A stretch of 64,000 nt of DNA from NCBI RefSeq assembly GCF_005938085.1, contig NZ_SMZK01000001.1, forward strand, positions 2,914,001-2,978,000, read 5' to 3'. Each line of letters begins with the position of its first letter. Positions within the stretch are counted from its first letter, which is position 1. The stretch is from Haloterrigena sp. H1. Its GTDB lineage: Archaea > Halobacteriota > Halobacteria > Halobacteriales > Natrialbaceae. The notes beneath the pieces were generated by a model. The model was not told the origin of the DNA and did no database searches. It worked only from the letters and a program-made list of their open reading frames with translations. Shown piece by piece: positions 63,079 through 64,000 of this stretch. The translations under genes were made by a program, and so were the position numbers.

Positions 63079-63122
63079 AGCGCCCCGACGAGTGATTTGG
63101 GTTCACAACCTGAGTCGGCGCT
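63079..63122 (-). terminator. Hairpin at the end of the DUF2391 gene
   Basis: agcgccccgac (63079-63089) pairs with gtcggcgct (63114-63122) over nine base pairs with a two-base bulge. It overlaps the stop codon at 63121-63123 and is followed on the minus strand by a pyrimidine-rich sequence (gcgcttcttattcac). Confidence 0.4.
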
Positions 63123-63561
63123 ACTTCGCAAAGATTGTGTCTGCCGTCGCCGCGCCGACGACGCTGAAAACCGAGCCGACGCTGACGGCCTTGAACGTCG
63201 TTTCCACGAGTTGACTGGTTTCCTCAGTCTCGAGGAAGGTCTCAGGCGCCCCGAATAGCAACGCAAGGACGGTGACTGAGCCGAACGTGACGATCATCAG
63301 TGAAATAAAGCGGATTGGAATTCCGGCGACCTCCTGTTCGTCGTCGGCGTCGCGGGTCGCGTCCGCCTTGTATAGCGCCGCGTAGCCGATAGCGAAGACG
63401 ATGGTCACGATCAGGAGCGCCTGCAGGATGTGCATGTTCCTCGCAAGCATCCAGACTTCCTCAGTGACCACGAACGGACCTGCGAGCAGGAACCCACCGA
63501 CCATCTGCTGGGCCGAGTCCGCAAGCCGGAACTGCTGGGGGCGGCGCGGCCGGAGTCTCAT
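63121..63561 (-). CDS. DUF2391 family membrane protein
   Basis: 146 residues from the ATG at 63561 (MRLRPRRPQQFRLADSAQQM). An Arg-rich start is followed by four membrane segments: QMVGGFLLAGPFVVTEEVW, ILQALLIVTIVFAIGYAALY, FISLMIVTFGSVTVLALLFGA and a final TFKAVSVGSVFSVVGAATADTIFA. The N-terminal block resembles DUF2391, a family of unknown function. A hairpin overlaps its stop codon. Confidence 0.75.
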   Translation of the reverse strand: MRLRPRRPQQFRLADSAQQMVGGFLLAGPFVVTEEVWMLARNMHILQALLIVTIVFAIGYAALYKADATRDADDEQEVAGIPIRFISLMIVTFGSVTVLALLFGAPETFLETEETSQLVETTFKAVSVGSVFSVVGAATADTIFAK

Positions 63562-63645
63562 AGCAGGTGATTATGCCGGACCGACAAAACGCTCCCGCTC
63601 GAGCATTACTGGTCGCTCGAGTCCACCGGCGGACTGGCTGTGACA

Positions 63646-64000
63646 TCAGACGAACAGCAACAACGCGGCATACCCCGCCGCACCGACGGCGAACGCCCAG
63701 AACCGACTCTCGCGCTCGGGTGGCAGCTCCTCTTTGATCACGTTGAGGATGATCCCGCCGGAGAGAAACGGGACGAACACCGCCACGAGGATCTCGACGG
63801 TCTCGAGGACGTAGCCGACACCTGCACCGGCGATCACCGCCGCTGCCAGCACCCACCGTCCACGACGGTGGTACGTCCGCCCGTGATGTGCGCGGAGGCC
63901 GTCATCGGTGACGACGAAGTGCAGTGCCATTGCCACCGAAAACAGGAGCAGGTTCCCGAGTTCGCGATCCCACAGCAGGTAGCCGACGATCGCGTTGTAG
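63646..64000 (-). CDS. Membrane protein, 5' part cut by the window end
   Basis: The frame reads in from base 64000 with no start (YNAIVGYLLWDRELGNLLLF then SVAMALHFVVTDDGLRAHHG), giving at least 117 residues up to the stop at 63646. Helices are seen in NLLLFSVAMALHFVV, RWVLAAAVIAGAGVGYVL, VAVFVPFLSGGIILNVI and FWAFAVGAAGYAALLLFV. The pattern LSGGIILNVIKEELP vaguely recalls ZIP-type transporters, but I would not name it from this fragment. Confidence 0.65.
   Translation of the reverse strand, partial: YNAIVGYLLWDRELGNLLLFSVAMALHFVVTDDGLRAHHGRTYHRRGRWVLAAAVIAGAGVGYVLETVEILVAVFVPFLSGGIILNVIKEELPPERESRFWAFAVGAAGYAALLLFV

Noticed and set aside
63646..64000. ZIP family metal transporter
   Set aside because: Only a short glycine-rich helix is reminiscent of ZIP. 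The fragment lacks the histidine/glutamate metal motifs and its N terminus is outside the window.
1..64000. tRNA, rRNA or transposase genes
   Set aside because: I saw no cloverleaf with a T-loop consensus, no rRNA sequence and no transposase or integrase motif. A tRNA scan would be the decisive test, as small RNA genes are easy to miss by eye.

Overview
The window is a chromosome segment of an extremely halophilic archaeon (class Halobacteria). The evidence is high G+C, strongly acidic proteins, an A-type ATP synthase operon, PAN, Tfx, archaemetzincin, pyruvoyl arginine decarboxylase, type IV pilin, and bacteriorhodopsin plus halorhodopsin genes. The style of the genes and intergenic repeats suggests Natrialbaceae (Natrinema/Haloterrigena-like), but no marker here fixes the genus. 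I see no rRNA, recognisable tRNA, CRISPR array, transposase or phage module.

Layout. 1-5742: end of a UbaA-type E1, a membrane protein, an atypical SDR, an SMR exporter, a Tfx-family regulator, a small membrane protein, a metallo-beta-lactamase-fold hydrolase and a TRAM protein. 5949-11164: electron-transfer flavoprotein pair, polyprenyl diphosphate synthase, DUF373 membrane protein and a radical SAM protein. 11460-15570: a cell-envelope group of lipoprotein, membrane-tethered winged-helix regulator, secreted protein and pilin-like protein. 15588-27500: a quinone-type methyltransferase and the ATP synthase operon atpH-I-K-E-C-F-A-B, then an acyl-CoA ligase, atpD and a zinc-ribbon protein. 27507-38040: DUF5811-like protein, arginine decarboxylase, a frameshifted lipoprotein gene, PAN, oligoendopeptidase F, TruA, SDR, M32 carboxypeptidase and an M20 hydrolase. 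38326-40017: a haem-globin (HemAT) transducer. 40018-41279: an AT-rich island with two orphan genes, bounded by a 15-bp inverted repeat. 41280-43157: PIN/ATPase/KH protein.

43399-47297 is a retinal photosystem cluster on the minus strand: bacteriorhodopsin, halorhodopsin, lycopene cyclase and Brp/Blh beta-carotene cleavage enzyme. It can supply two light-driven pumps and the last two steps to retinal. The proton pump would feed the same proton gradient used by the ATP synthase encoded 20 kb away. A divergent membrane gene (47464-48072) shares the bop promoter region.

48388-64000: NAD synthetase, small membrane and regulator genes, a head-to-head pair of truncated genes (DUF5305/DUF7344), the ABCE1 ribosome-recycling factor with a small membrane protein, a PHB-depolymerase-like esterase, archaemetzincin, UPF0146, a Mop/TOBE protein, a HAD hydrolase, a Rieske protein, an extremely acidic small protein, a second acyl-CoA ligase, a GNAT/zinc-ribbon fusion, a PNPOx-fold protein, an MgtC/DUF4010 membrane protein, DUF2391 and a partial membrane gene.

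The less ordinary signals are mostly non-coding or rearrangement scars: a nested palindrome (3628-3708) whose arm recurs 35 and 57 kb away, an 88-bp palindrome (43283-43370), a duplicated tail of etfA, a 48-bp tandem repeat inside the HemAT gene, the inverted-repeat-bounded AT-rich island and the head-to-head gene remnants. I did not find a clearly new multi-gene system. The best candidates are the regulator/secreted-protein/pilin group and the palindromic element families. All family assignments come from reading motifs by eye, without database searches.
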